A DNA stretch of 14,554 nt from Dongia_A sp044226685 (GTDB taxonomy: Bacteria; Pseudomonadota; Alphaproteobacteria; Dongiales; Dongiaceae). The translations under genes were made by a program, and so were the position numbers. This document shows positions 6,177 to 13,288 of the stretch, one piece after another (the first letter of the stretch is position 1; every line of letters starts with the position of its first letter). Below the pieces are notes generated by a model. That model saw only the letters and a list, made by a program, of their open reading frames with translations. It was not told where the DNA came from and did not search any database. The DNA lies in the NCBI GenBank assembly GCA_044226685.1, contig JBGAGP010000125.1, forward strand, positions 1 through 14,554, read 5' to 3'.

Positions 6177-7424
6177 ATGGCGCATCGCCAGTTGAGGATT
6201 TTGCGGCTCGCGCCGCATTTCTTTCGCGAGGGCTCCTGGCCGGTCGCCTACGATCCGGTCGGCGGCATGCAGAACCAGGTCTGGCAGATGGTGCGGGACC
6301 TCGACGCCGCGGGCATGCAGCAGACCGTGGTCACCACGCACATTCCCGGCAGCGCGCGCGCCTATCCGCTGTTCGAGCGCTCGCGGCTGCAGGCGGTCGG
6401 GCCGTCCTTGCCGCCTTTCCTCGCCACGCATCTGCTCGGCTTCACCTGGTTCTGGGCGCTGATCCCCTATCTGCTGCGTCACCTGCGCGGCTTCGACCTG
6501 GTGCATCTGCATCTCGATCACTCGATCTGGTGCCGCATCCTGGCCCTGGCGCTCAAGCTCGGCCCGGTGCCGGTGGTAATCTCGCTCAACGTGTCGCTGC
6601 TGAGCGACGGCGAGGCCGAGGCCAGGCCGGAGCCGGCGGGCCTGCGCCTGCGGCTGGAACGCTGGGCGCTGCGCCTCGCCGACCGGGTGGTGGCGCTGAG
6701 CCCGCACCAGGCGAAGATGATGAACCTGCTCGCCCCCGGACACGGCGACCGGGTGTGGATCGTTCCCGATGCCATCGACCCGGTCGCCTTCCGCGCCGGC
6801 ATCGACGACGAAACCGTGCGGCGCTTCCGGCTCCAGCACAAGATTCCGGAGCGCGGCCCGATTGCCGCCTATATCGGCCGCATCAGCGAGGAGAAGGGCT
6901 GGCGCGACCTGCCGGCGATCGTGCAGGCGCTGTCGCGCAACGGCGTGTTCGTGCTGATCTGTGGCGACGGCCCCTGCCGCGGGCCGCTGGAGCGCGAACT
7001 GCGGGCGCGCTGCGCGGACAGCGCCTGGTGCGTCACCGGCTTCGTGCCGCGCAGCGATGTCAAGGCGGCGCTGCGGATCGCCGATGTGATCGTGCTGCCG
7101 TCGCGGCGCGAGGCCTTCGGCAGTATCCTGCTGGAAGCCATGGCCTGGGAGGTTCCCGCGATCGCCTACCGGGTGGGCGGCATTCCCGATGTGGCGGGCG
7201 AGCCCCACGCCTTCGCCCTGGTGCCGCCGCGGGCGCCCGACCGCCTGGCGGAGCGCGCCCTGACGCTGATCGCCGATCGCGCGTTGCACAGCAGCCTGGT
7301 CGAGCGCGGCACGCAGCGGGTCAAGGATTTCTCCACGGTCGCCGCCCGTGACCGCCTGCTGCAGCTCTATGGCGGGCTCGAGGGGCCGGGGCCGCAGCAA
7401 CGCCAAGCGCCGGCATGGCCATAG
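6177..7424 (+). CDS. GT4 (GT-B fold) glycosyltransferase
   Basis: Retaining glycosyltransferase of family 4, 415 residues, cytoplasmic or membrane-associated. The N-terminal acceptor domain opens with ILRLAPHFF and has the glycine loop VGGMQNQV at 28-35; the C-terminal donor domain has AAYIGRISEEKGW and the E-x7-E motif (E312, E320 in REAFGSILLEAM) that binds the nucleotide sugar. The N-terminus, with WP-x3-DPVGGMQ, resembles from memory the KanM1/BtrM/NeoM group that adds GlcNAc to 2-deoxystreptamine, and more broadly MshA/BshA; this needs a search. It is the first gene of a four-gene operon whose last member is a PIG-L deacetylase, which suggests that the transferred sugar is GlcNAc or a similar N-acetyl sugar. 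The ATG has a GGGGG about six bases upstream. Confidence 0.9.
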   Translation: MAHRQLRILRLAPHFFREGSWPVAYDPVGGMQNQVWQMVRDLDAAGMQQTVVTTHIPGSARAYPLFERSRLQAVGPSLPPFLATHLLGFTWFWALIPYLLRHLRGFDLVHLHLDHSIWCRILALALKLGPVPVVISLNVSLLSDGEAEARPEPAGLRLRLERWALRLADRVVALSPHQAKMMNLLAPGHGDRVWIVPDAIDPVAFRAGIDDETVRRFRLQHKIPERGPIAAYIGRISEEKGWRDLPAIVQALSRNGVFVLICGDGPCRGPLERELRARCADSAWCVTGFVPRSDVKAALRIADVIVLPSRREAFGSILLEAMAWEVPAIAYRVGGIPDVAGEPHAFALVPPRAPDRLAERALTLIADRALHSSLVERGTQRVKDFSTVAARDRLLQLYGGLEGPGPQQRQAPAWP

Positions 7425-7440
7425 CGGCCGGCCTCCACGC

Positions 7441-8460
7441 ATGATCCATTTCGTCACCACCCGGGACCACGGCGTCACCTTCCGTCACCTGGTCACGCGA
7501 CTTGGTCCCGCCGCCTGCCGCCACTGGGCATACGAGAGCCTGTTCGCGCAGCGCTGGCTCCCCGGCGGCACCTGGATCTTCACCGATCACGAGCGGCTCT
7601 CGGCGCATGAACTGGCGCTGGCGTCACGCGTCGCCTTCCATCTGGAACAGGGCGGGGCGCGCGTGCTCAATCGCCCGGCCCAGGTCGCCCGGCGCTTCGA
7701 CCTGTTGACGCGGCTGAAACAGGCCGGCATCAACGGCTTCTCGGCCTGGCGGGCGGAGATCTTCCCGCGCCCGGAACGCTTCCCCGTCTTCCTGCGCAAC
7801 GAATACGACCACAAGACCCGCGCCAACACGCCGCTGATCCGGAGCCAGCAGGAACTGGACGCAACCCTGGCGCAGATGCAGCGCGAGGGCTTTTCCCTGG
7901 TGGGCAAGCTGGTCATCGAATATGCGGGCGCCGAGGTCAGCCCAGGCGTGTGGCAGCGGCTGCAGAGCTATTGCATCGGCGGCAGGATCATCGCCCATAC
8001 CAACGTGGTCGACTTCAACTGGGTGGTGAAGGACGCGACCGACCGCCGGCGGCTGGAGGCGCATCCGGAATTCGAACGCTTCCTGGCGCACGAGGATGCC
8101 TTCATCCGGCAGAACCAGCATGCCGACTTGCTCCGCCGCGCCTTCGACCTGGCCGGCATCGAGTACGGCCGGGCGGATTTCGCCCTGGTGGACGGCCGGC
8201 CGCAGATCTACGAGATCAACACCAACCCGACGCATGCGGATCATGTGGCCCTGTTCCGCAACATCCACCCGCGCCGTGCCGCGATCCAGAAATTCAGCGA
8301 GGATGCGGTGGAGGCAGCACTGCTCGGCCTCGACACGCCGGACGCCGGGCCGATCCGCATCCGCGACGGCATGCTGAAGCCGCAGCAGGCGCCGCGGCGC
8401 GGCTGGCTGCAACGCCTGCTGCGCCAGCATCCGGCGCCGCCGCCATTGCAGCGGCCATGA
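7441..8460 (+). CDS. ATP-grasp-like enzyme
   Basis: Protein of 339 residues that I read as an ATP-grasp ligase-like protein. The best evidence is the C-terminal metal/ATP-site strand pair, GRADFALVDGRPQIYEINTNPTH, in which D246, E258 and N260 match the Mg-binding positions of ATP-grasp enzymes. The central part (VFLRNEYDHK, then LVGKLVIEYAG) fits the nucleotide-binding half. The family joins a carboxylate to an amine or thiol through an acyl-phosphate. With a GT before it and a PIG-L deacetylase in the operon, a carboxylate could be ligated to the deacetylated amine; that is inference. A non-ligase member is also possible. The ATG at 7441 lies 16 bases after the GT stop with no clear Shine-Dalgarno, so translation may depend on coupling. 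Its stop overlaps the next start (ATGA). Confidence 0.72.
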   Translation: MIHFVTTRDHGVTFRHLVTRLGPAACRHWAYESLFAQRWLPGGTWIFTDHERLSAHELALASRVAFHLEQGGARVLNRPAQVARRFDLLTRLKQAGINGFSAWRAEIFPRPERFPVFLRNEYDHKTRANTPLIRSQQELDATLAQMQREGFSLVGKLVIEYAGAEVSPGVWQRLQSYCIGGRIIAHTNVVDFNWVVKDATDRRRLEAHPEFERFLAHEDAFIRQNQHADLLRRAFDLAGIEYGRADFALVDGRPQIYEINTNPTHADHVALFRNIHPRRAAIQKFSEDAVEAALLGLDTPDAGPIRIRDGMLKPQQAPRRGWLQRLLRQHPAPPPLQRP

Positions 8461-9491
8461 CATCGCCGGATCGGCCCGTCCTGCCCGACCGCGGGCCCGA
8501 TGATCTGGCGACACTGACGGCGGAGTCAGCTTTCGATTTCGCCGCTGAGGAATATCGGGCCTTCTTCGCCCGCGCGAAGGCCTCGCCGTTCCAGCATCCC
8601 GACTGGCTGGCGCCGTTCTATCGCCGGCTGGTGCGCCCGCCCGCCATCGCGCCTCTGGTGATGGTCGGCCGAACCGCCGCCGGCGGCCTTGCTTTGGTGG
8701 TGCCGCTGCTGCGCCGGATGGAAGCATCCGTCGGCATCGAATACGCATCCCTTGGCGTCACGGACTACGCCTTGCCAGTGGTCGCGCCGGAGTTGGTCCC
8801 GCGCCACGTGCCGGACTTGCATGCGCGCTTCCATGCGGCGCTCGGCCGGCACGATGCCTTCCGTGTCGCGCCGGTGCGCGCGCAGGATGCATCTTTATGG
8901 CAGGACCTTCTCGGCATGGCGCCGGAACCGCTCGGCTTCGGCGCCCATGATCTGATGTGCGACGGGGGCTACGACAGCAACCGCAGCCGCATCTTCGCCG
9001 GCGGCAAGGCGGCGGCGCTCGACCGCAAGATCCGCCGGCTGGCGGCGCTGGGCGAGCTCCGCCTCGTGCGGCTCCCCGGTGACGAGGTCGGCGTGGCGCT
9101 GGCGGCGGCGCGACGGTTCCGCCACGGGCGCTTCAAGGACGACCCGATGCAACGCGACGATTTCCACGACTTCTACACCGAGGTCGCGGAACGCGGGGCG
9201 GGGAACGGCCTGGCGCGCACCTATCGGCTTTCCTGCGGCGGCGAGACGGTCGCGGTGCTCTTCGGGCTGATCGACGGCGAGCGTTTCTGCTACCTGGTCC
9301 TCGGCTGCGACTATGCTAGGTTCGGCAAGTTCTCCCCCGGCATGATCCTGTTCGATTTCGCAATGCGGGACTGGTTCGCGGACGGCGGCAAGGTGTTCGA
9401 CTTCACCATCGGCGACGAGGCGTTCAAGACGGCGTTCGGATGCCGGCGCACCGCCATGCTGGGATTCCGGCGCGACGGCGCGTCCGCATGA
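8457..9491 (+). CDS. CelD/BcsL-type GNAT (FemAB-like) acyltransferase
   Basis: Cytoplasmic acyltransferase of 344 residues with a double GNAT-like (Acetyltransf_6) fold. The diagnostic C-terminal block is clear: TYRLSCGGETVAVLFGLIDG, FCYLVLGCDYARFGKFSPG, then FDFTIGDEAFKTAFG, which matches the pattern of CelD/BcsL proteins (FDF-x2-GDE-x-YK-x2-FG). Family members work in cellulose, exopolysaccharide or wall assembly; relatives of the FemAB type transfer amino acids from tRNA. No reaction is established for this one. Here it could acylate the product of the glycosyltransferase/deacetylase pair. The start overlaps the ATP-grasp stop and the stop overlaps the deacetylase start, both ATGA, so the genes are translationally coupled. 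The first 35 or so residues look poorly conserved. Confidence 0.85.
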   Translation: MTSPDRPVLPDRGPDDLATLTAESAFDFAAEEYRAFFARAKASPFQHPDWLAPFYRRLVRPPAIAPLVMVGRTAAGGLALVVPLLRRMEASVGIEYASLGVTDYALPVVAPELVPRHVPDLHARFHAALGRHDAFRVAPVRAQDASLWQDLLGMAPEPLGFGAHDLMCDGGYDSNRSRIFAGGKAAALDRKIRRLAALGELRLVRLPGDEVGVALAAARRFRHGRFKDDPMQRDDFHDFYTEVAERGAGNGLARTYRLSCGGETVAVLFGLIDGERFCYLVLGCDYARFGKFSPGMILFDFAMRDWFADGGKVFDFTIGDEAFKTAFGCRRTAMLGFRRDGASA

Positions 9492-10237
9492 GCGTCGCCT
9501 GCGACCCGGTCCCCGATTGGCTGAAAGATGCGGTGCTGGTGGTCGCGCATCCGGATGACGAGGTGCTGTGGTTCGGTTCTATCCTGCGCGCGATCGGCCG
9601 CGTGGTCATCGCTTTCCGCGACTATGACGCCGTGCCCGGCCTCGGTGCCCGCCGCACGGCGGCGCTGGCGGAGATGCCCTATCGCGATTGCACCTGCCTG
9701 GGCCTGCCCGAGGCCGGCTCACTGCGCCACGCCGCGTGGCCCGATCCGCGCCTGAGCGAATTCGGCCTTGCCCTTGATGCCGCGCCGGTCGACGCAGCGG
9801 CCGAGGCGCGCTACCGGACGAATTTCGCGGCATTGCGCGCCCGCCTGGCACTGGCGCTGCCGCCCGGCGCGACCGTCGTCACCCACAATCCGTGGGGCGA
9901 ATACGGGCATGAGGACCATGTCCAGGTGCATCGTGCGGTGGACAGCCTGCGCCGCGATCTCGGGCTCAGCCTGTGGACGACGAACTACGTCTCAGCCCGC
10001 TCGGCCGCATTGGCGGCGCGCTACGGCGCGGGCCGCGATACCCAAATCCTGAAGCGTCCCATCGACCTCGACTTCACCCGCGGCATCGCCGACATCTATC
10101 GCCGCCACGATTGCTGGACTTGGCGCGATGCCTGGACCGGGTTCGACGCGGAATGCCTGATCTCGCTGCCGCTGGATCTTTCCGGCGGTACCGGAGTGAA
10201 TAAATTGCCGCTGAACGTCGTGACGTTCGACGGCTAG
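9488..10237 (+). CDS. PIG-L (LmbE-type) zinc-dependent N-deacetylase
   Basis: Zinc hydrolase of the PIG-L/LmbE family, 249 residues. The two metal-binding blocks are present: AHPDDE (H21, D23, D24, E25), where H and D bind zinc and the neighbouring D acts as base, and GHEDHVQVH (140-148), which supplies the second metal histidine. Family members remove the N-acetyl group from GlcNAc-linked compounds: MshB in mycothiol, BshB in bacillithiol, PIG-L in GPI anchors, BtrD-type enzymes in aminoglycosides. As the last gene of the operon begun by a GT4, it most likely deacetylates that enzyme's product. The start overlaps the acyltransferase stop (ATGA). A GC hairpin follows eight bases after the stop. 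The frame stays open upstream of 9488, but overlap and context favour this ATG. Confidence 0.92.
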   Translation: MSVACDPVPDWLKDAVLVVAHPDDEVLWFGSILRAIGRVVIAFRDYDAVPGLGARRTAALAEMPYRDCTCLGLPEAGSLRHAAWPDPRLSEFGLALDAAPVDAAAEARYRTNFAALRARLALALPPGATVVTHNPWGEYGHEDHVQVHRAVDSLRRDLGLSLWTTNYVSARSAALAARYGAGRDTQILKRPIDLDFTRGIADIYRRHDCWTWRDAWTGFDAECLISLPLDLSGGTGVNKLPLNVVTFDG

Positions 10238-10244
10238 CGGTGTC

Positions 10245-10260
10245 GCCGTCGACTGACGGC
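10245..10260 (+). terminator. Hairpin ending the GT operon
   Basis: GCCGTC and GACGGC form a perfect six-bp stem with a GACT loop, eight bases after the deacetylase stop, followed by only two T residues. Its position at the end of a convergent gene pair supports a terminator role. Confidence 0.5.
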
Positions 10261-10324
10261 TTCCGGCCGCCGCCGCATCTCTAGACTTTCATGGCCGGGC
10301 TATGCGGGGCGAGTCGGCCGGCAT

Positions 10325-10340
10325 GGGCCGACCACGGCCC
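10325..10340 (-). terminator. Hairpin after the small minus-strand gene
   Basis: GGGCCG and CGGCCC pair across four bases, starting two bases past the stop of the minus-strand gene at 10343. There is no U-tract. With the hairpin at 10245-10260 it makes facing stem-loops between the convergent genes. Confidence 0.4.
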
Positions 10341-10342
10341 GC

Positions 10343-10618
10343 TCAGACGCGCTTCTGCTGCGCCGCCTTCTTGAGGTCCTCGGCCATTTCCTTGGCGAGC
10401 GCGTCGTGCCGCTCCGGCGGCAGGGCGTCGAACTCCTCCTTGGTCAGGCCGTGCGCCTTCAGCCAGCTCTCGATCCATCGCTCCACCGGCGACTTCTTTA
10501 CATAGGCGAGGAACGTCTCCTCCCGCGACGGGCTCTTGCCGGCGCCCTCCTTGCGTTGCGCCGCCGCGCCCTTGGCTTCGCCCATGCCCGTGGTTTCGCC
10601 GATACCCGTCACGCTCAT
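10343..10618 (-). CDS. Small hypothetical protein (91 residues)
   Basis: I do not recognise this protein. The first 30 residues are glycine/alanine-rich and probably disordered; the rest (ETFLAYVKKSPVERWIESWLKAHGLTK onward) is predicted helical and highly charged, ending in KKAAQQKRV, with no signal peptide or membrane segment. The pattern LTKEEFDALPPERHDALAKEMA could be a helix-turn-helix-shaped interaction module, but nothing specific is claimed. The start is well supported: GGGGAGG lies five bases before the ATG at 10618-10616, although the frame stays open upstream to 10708. The gap of about 255 bases upstream has a short inverted repeat (GGGCA 10651-10655 / TGCCC 10661-10665) that may lie near its promoter. 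It converges on the GT operon. Confidence 0.72.
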   Translation of the reverse strand: MSVTGIGETTGMGEAKGAAAQRKEGAGKSPSREETFLAYVKKSPVERWIESWLKAHGLTKEEFDALPPERHDALAKEMAEDLKKAAQQKRV

Positions 10619-10830
10619 GCCATCCTCCCCTCGATCCGGCCCGGGGATTGGGGCAAATCCTGCCCAGCCACCCCCTATGTGCGGCACTTCACGCAAGGGC
10701 GATGCCATGTGGCGTTCGGCCGAGCCAGGTCGAGCATGGGTCAGATTGGTGCGTCTCGGCGGATGAGAGCAGGCGGAAGGGGTGGGATTAAAACATCAAA
10801 TCCTTGCAACCGCTTGCCTGGGATCAATGT

Positions 10831-10866
10831 GCGCTACCCAAAGTTTTGCCCCCGTAGCGTACGCTA
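10831..10866 (-). other. Symmetric elements just after the epimerase-like gene
   Basis: TAGCGTACGCTA (10855-10866) is a perfect 12-bp palindrome eight bases past the stop of the gene ending at 10874. CGCTAC at 10832-10837 can also pair with GTAGCG at 10854-10859, so two alternative hairpins compete. It could end the minus-strand transcript or bind a regulator. Nothing else is seen between 10619 and 10830 except the short inverted repeat noted for the neighbouring gene. Confidence 0.3.
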
Positions 10867-10873
10867 TGCCTCC

Positions 10874-11902
10874 CTATCGGAACCAAGTATCCGAAAGTCG
10901 ATAACCGTTCGGGAAGGGATCCTCGGGGTCGATGCCATAACTCGATATCCCGGTTAGCCAGGCACGACCAGAGACCTGAGGCACAATGGCCGCGAGGCCT
11001 CCGACCTGTACGGATTCGAGGATCTTGCATTGGAACTCGGTGTCGAGGATCGACAGGTGCTTGAAGTTCTCTCCCACCTTGAGCTCGCCGCGCGCATGGA
11101 GAAGGGCCAGCCGTGCTGACGTGCCGGTTCCGCAGGGGCAGCGATCGATCCGGCCAGGCGAGACCACGACAGCGTTCTTCGAAGCCAATACTCCCTCGTC
11201 ACGGAACAGCGGGCCGGCGAAGAGTGTCTGGTTGATGGTATGGATTCCGGGGTTTTCCGGATGGACCGACGGCAGCTGGACGGCGCTGGCCTGCTTGATG
11301 CGCTCGCCCAGCTCGACCAGCTTGCGCCCCTCGTCGCGGGACAATGTGAGGCCCAGGTCTTCCGCATTGACGATCACGTAGATCATGCCGCCATAGGCGA
11401 CATCGACCCGAATGGTGCCAAGACCATCCACCTCGACATGCCTGTCCCTATGCATGACGAAGGACGGGATGTTGCGGAACGTTATCCGTCGGCATTTACC
11501 GCCGCGGCAATCTGCCTCCACCTCCACCAGCCCCGCGGGGGTGTCGACCCTGACAATGGTGGACGGCTCGGTCATCGCGACAATGCCCGTCTCCAGGGCG
11601 ACTGTGACGGTACAGATCAGGTTGGAACCGGACATCGGCACGAAATAGTCGGATTCCATGACGATCATGCCGATATCGGCGCGCGGATCGATTGGCGGCG
11701 TAATCAGGTTGACCGCCGCGTTCACGCTCCCACGCGGATCATAGAGCAGCATGTCGCGGACCCAGGACGAATCCCTCTCCATGGAGACCATGCACTCGAA
11801 CATGGTCGACCCTTTCGGGCGAAAGACACCACCAGTGATCACCCGGCCGACTTCGCCCTCGGCATGCGCGCCAACTACCGTGATCATCCGCGTCAAATGC
11901 AT
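10874..11902 (-). CDS. Proline racemase-superfamily epimerase/dehydratase with Ser/Cys site
   Basis: Cytoplasmic member of the proline racemase superfamily (proline racemase, 4-hydroxyproline 2-epimerase, trans-3-hydroxyproline dehydratase), 342 residues, the usual length. The two catalytic positions can be read: the first is serine (S91 in MSGSNLIC, where racemases have MCGH), the second is cysteine (C256 in RCPCGTGTSA). Cys/Cys is typical of racemases and epimerases and Cys/Thr of the dehydratase; Ser/Cys members are known but less well defined. An amino-acid or hydroxyproline-like substrate is likely; direction and chemistry are open. The ATG at 11902-11900 has GAGG seven bases upstream; the frame is open further, but that extension has no family sequence. 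It follows the LacI gene by 116 bases on the same strand and probably shares its control. Confidence 0.86.
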   Translation of the reverse strand: MHLTRMITVVGAHAEGEVGRVITGGVFRPKGSTMFECMVSMERDSSWVRDMLLYDPRGSVNAAVNLITPPIDPRADIGMIVMESDYFVPMSGSNLICTVTVALETGIVAMTEPSTIVRVDTPAGLVEVEADCRGGKCRRITFRNIPSFVMHRDRHVEVDGLGTIRVDVAYGGMIYVIVNAEDLGLTLSRDEGRKLVELGERIKQASAVQLPSVHPENPGIHTINQTLFAGPLFRDEGVLASKNAVVVSPGRIDRCPCGTGTSARLALLHARGELKVGENFKHLSILDTEFQCKILESVQVGGLAAIVPQVSGRAWLTGISSYGIDPEDPFPNGYRLSDTWFR

Positions 11903-12018
11903 GCGACTTCCTCTTTTGGATCCACGGGCCTTTGGGCGCTGCGGATGAAATGACTTGTGGAGCAGCGCCACCGCCGCCAGCCATATCGCGAAAGCCATGG
12001 CATGCTCTAAGCGCGCCC

Positions 12019-13089
12019 TCAGCGGTTCTTGCCGGCGCGCCGGGACGAAATCAGGTCTTGCGTCTTGCTCGGAGAACCCGACGATCCGCGGACGATCAGC
12101 TTCGTATCCAGGCGCACGCCTGTCGGTTTCTGATCTTTGGCCAGGGCTTTGTGGAGCGCCGTCGCGGCGGCCACGCCCATCTCGTCCGCCGGCACGAAGA
12201 CGGTCGTCAATGGTGGCTCCAGGCGTGCGGCGTACTCGGCGTCGTCAAATCCCGTCACCGATACGTCCTGCGGCACGCGCAGGCCCATGCGCCTGCACTC
12301 GCTCAAGACACCGAAGGCGTGGACGTCGGACGTGCACACGATCGCGGTGACCTGGGGGCACGCGTTGTAGATCTCATGCATCGCCGCCGCCCCGTCCTCG
12401 ATCGAGTAGGGATGCGAGAAGACGCGATCGACGCCCGAGAGCTTCAAGCGCCGAAGCCCGGTCTGATAACCTTCGATGCGCGCCCGTTGGCGGTCGTTGC
12501 CATCGGCAATCGAACTGACAAGCGCGAATTCCTTGTGGCCGAGGTCCGCCAGATGGTCGACCATCGTTTCGACGGCTTTTGCATTGTCAAAGCCGATCGA
12601 CGGGACGATTTCATTGGGAAGATGCGAATAGGTCGTCACCGCCGGAAGGGGCGACTCCTTCAGGAACCTGCGGAGCGCCGGGTCTTCGATGGCGCCGACA
12701 AGGACCAGGGCCTCCGCGCCGCGCTCGACGAGCAGCTTCACCTTGTCGAAGATCGTCCGGTTGTCGAAGCCCGTGGTGAGCACGATTGTCATGTATCCGT
12801 GCTGCGAAAAGCTCCGTTGGAACGCATTCACCATCTTGGCGTAGATGGCGTAATCCAAAGACGGGATGACAGCTCCCACGATATGCGTCTTGCGAGACCG
12901 CAGGGCGCGCGCGGCGGCATTGGGACTGTAGCCCAGGCGTTTCGCAGTTGCGATGACCCGCTCGCGCACGTCCTCGCTCACCATATCCGGGAGATTGAAC
13001 GCGCGCGAAACGGTCGCGACCGAAACTCCCGCCTTCTCGGCGACGTCCTGAACGTTGATCCGGCTCTTGCTTTGACGTTTTCTTGGCAC
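12019..13089 (-). CDS. LacI-family transcriptional regulator
   Basis: DNA-binding repressor of 356 residues. The N-terminal helix-turn-helix is textbook (INVQDVAEKAGVSVATVSRAF at about 11-31), followed by the hinge helix region YSPNAAARALRSRKT and a periplasmic-binding-protein-like effector domain (HIVGAVIPSLDYAIYAKM onward, ending with GFDDAEYAARLEPPLTTV). Translation starts at a GTG (13089-13087); AGGA about ten bases upstream is the likely ribosome-binding site, and no in-frame ATG fits better. The last 20 residues are a basic, serine-rich tail. It diverges from the solute-binding-protein gene, and two LacI-type operators lie between them, so it very probably represses that transporter and itself. 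The inducer is not known; LacI proteins mostly sense sugars, but the neighbouring enzyme suggests an amino-acid-derived or sugar-acid ligand. Confidence 0.94.
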   Translation of the reverse strand: MPRKRQSKSRINVQDVAEKAGVSVATVSRAFNLPDMVSEDVRERVIATAKRLGYSPNAAARALRSRKTHIVGAVIPSLDYAIYAKMVNAFQRSFSQHGYMTIVLTTGFDNRTIFDKVKLLVERGAEALVLVGAIEDPALRRFLKESPLPAVTTYSHLPNEIVPSIGFDNAKAVETMVDHLADLGHKEFALVSSIADGNDRQRARIEGYQTGLRRLKLSGVDRVFSHPYSIEDGAAAMHEIYNACPQVTAIVCTSDVHAFGVLSECRRMGLRVPQDVSVTGFDDAEYAARLEPPLTTVFVPADEMGVAAATALHKALAKDQKPTGVRLDTKLIVRGSSGSPSKTQDLISSRRAGKNR

Positions 13090-13165
13090 GATGGGTACTT
13101 CCTGCGAGCGAAACTCGGGCTTGATCCTAGGTCCAACTCCAGCAATGTCCCAGTCAAAAGCGCGC

Positions 13166-13194
13166 TTGACATCGCGCCATGAAAACGATTACAT
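13166..13194 (+). promoter_or_regulatory. Probable promoter of the transporter gene
   Basis: A perfect -35 box TTGACA at 13166-13171 is followed after 17 bases by TTACAT (13189-13194), a poor -10 match. The -10 region lies inside the first LacI operator, so a bound repressor would block polymerase. It sits about 95 bases upstream of the gene start at 13289. Confidence 0.55.
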
Positions 13195-13207
13195 GAAATC
13201 GTTTACA
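13180..13207 (+). promoter_or_regulatory. Two adjacent LacI-family operators
   Basis: TGAAAACGATTACA (13180-13193) is followed without a gap by TGAAATCGTTTACA (13194-13207). Each fits the LacI-family operator form TGNAANCGNTTNCA with its central CG. They differ only at the two positions flanking the CG. Together they also contain the inverted repeat AAACGATT / AATCGTTT. They lie between the LacI gene and the gene it probably controls. Confidence 0.85.
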
Positions 13208-13288
13208 AATACAAGCCGCACCAGTTTGCCGAGCGTTGCGCCTCGGTCATCGGAAGCGCTGATCTCGATCCAGCAGAGGAGGGAAGGC

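Noticed and set aside
6078..7478. Minus-strand open frame of 466 residues opposite the GT4 gene
   Set aside because: Shadow of the GT4 gene, which carries the E-x7-E and glycine-loop motifs; the antisense translation has no recognisable domain.
11903..11998. N-terminal extension of the epimerase-like protein to an ATG at 11998
   Set aside because: The extra 32 residues do not belong to the family, whose proteins begin near the ATG at 11902, and that ATG has a good ribosome-binding site.
13126..13157. Promoter for the LacI gene on the minus strand (TTGACT and TAGGAT)
   Set aside because: The spacer is about 22 bases, too long for a sigma-70 promoter.
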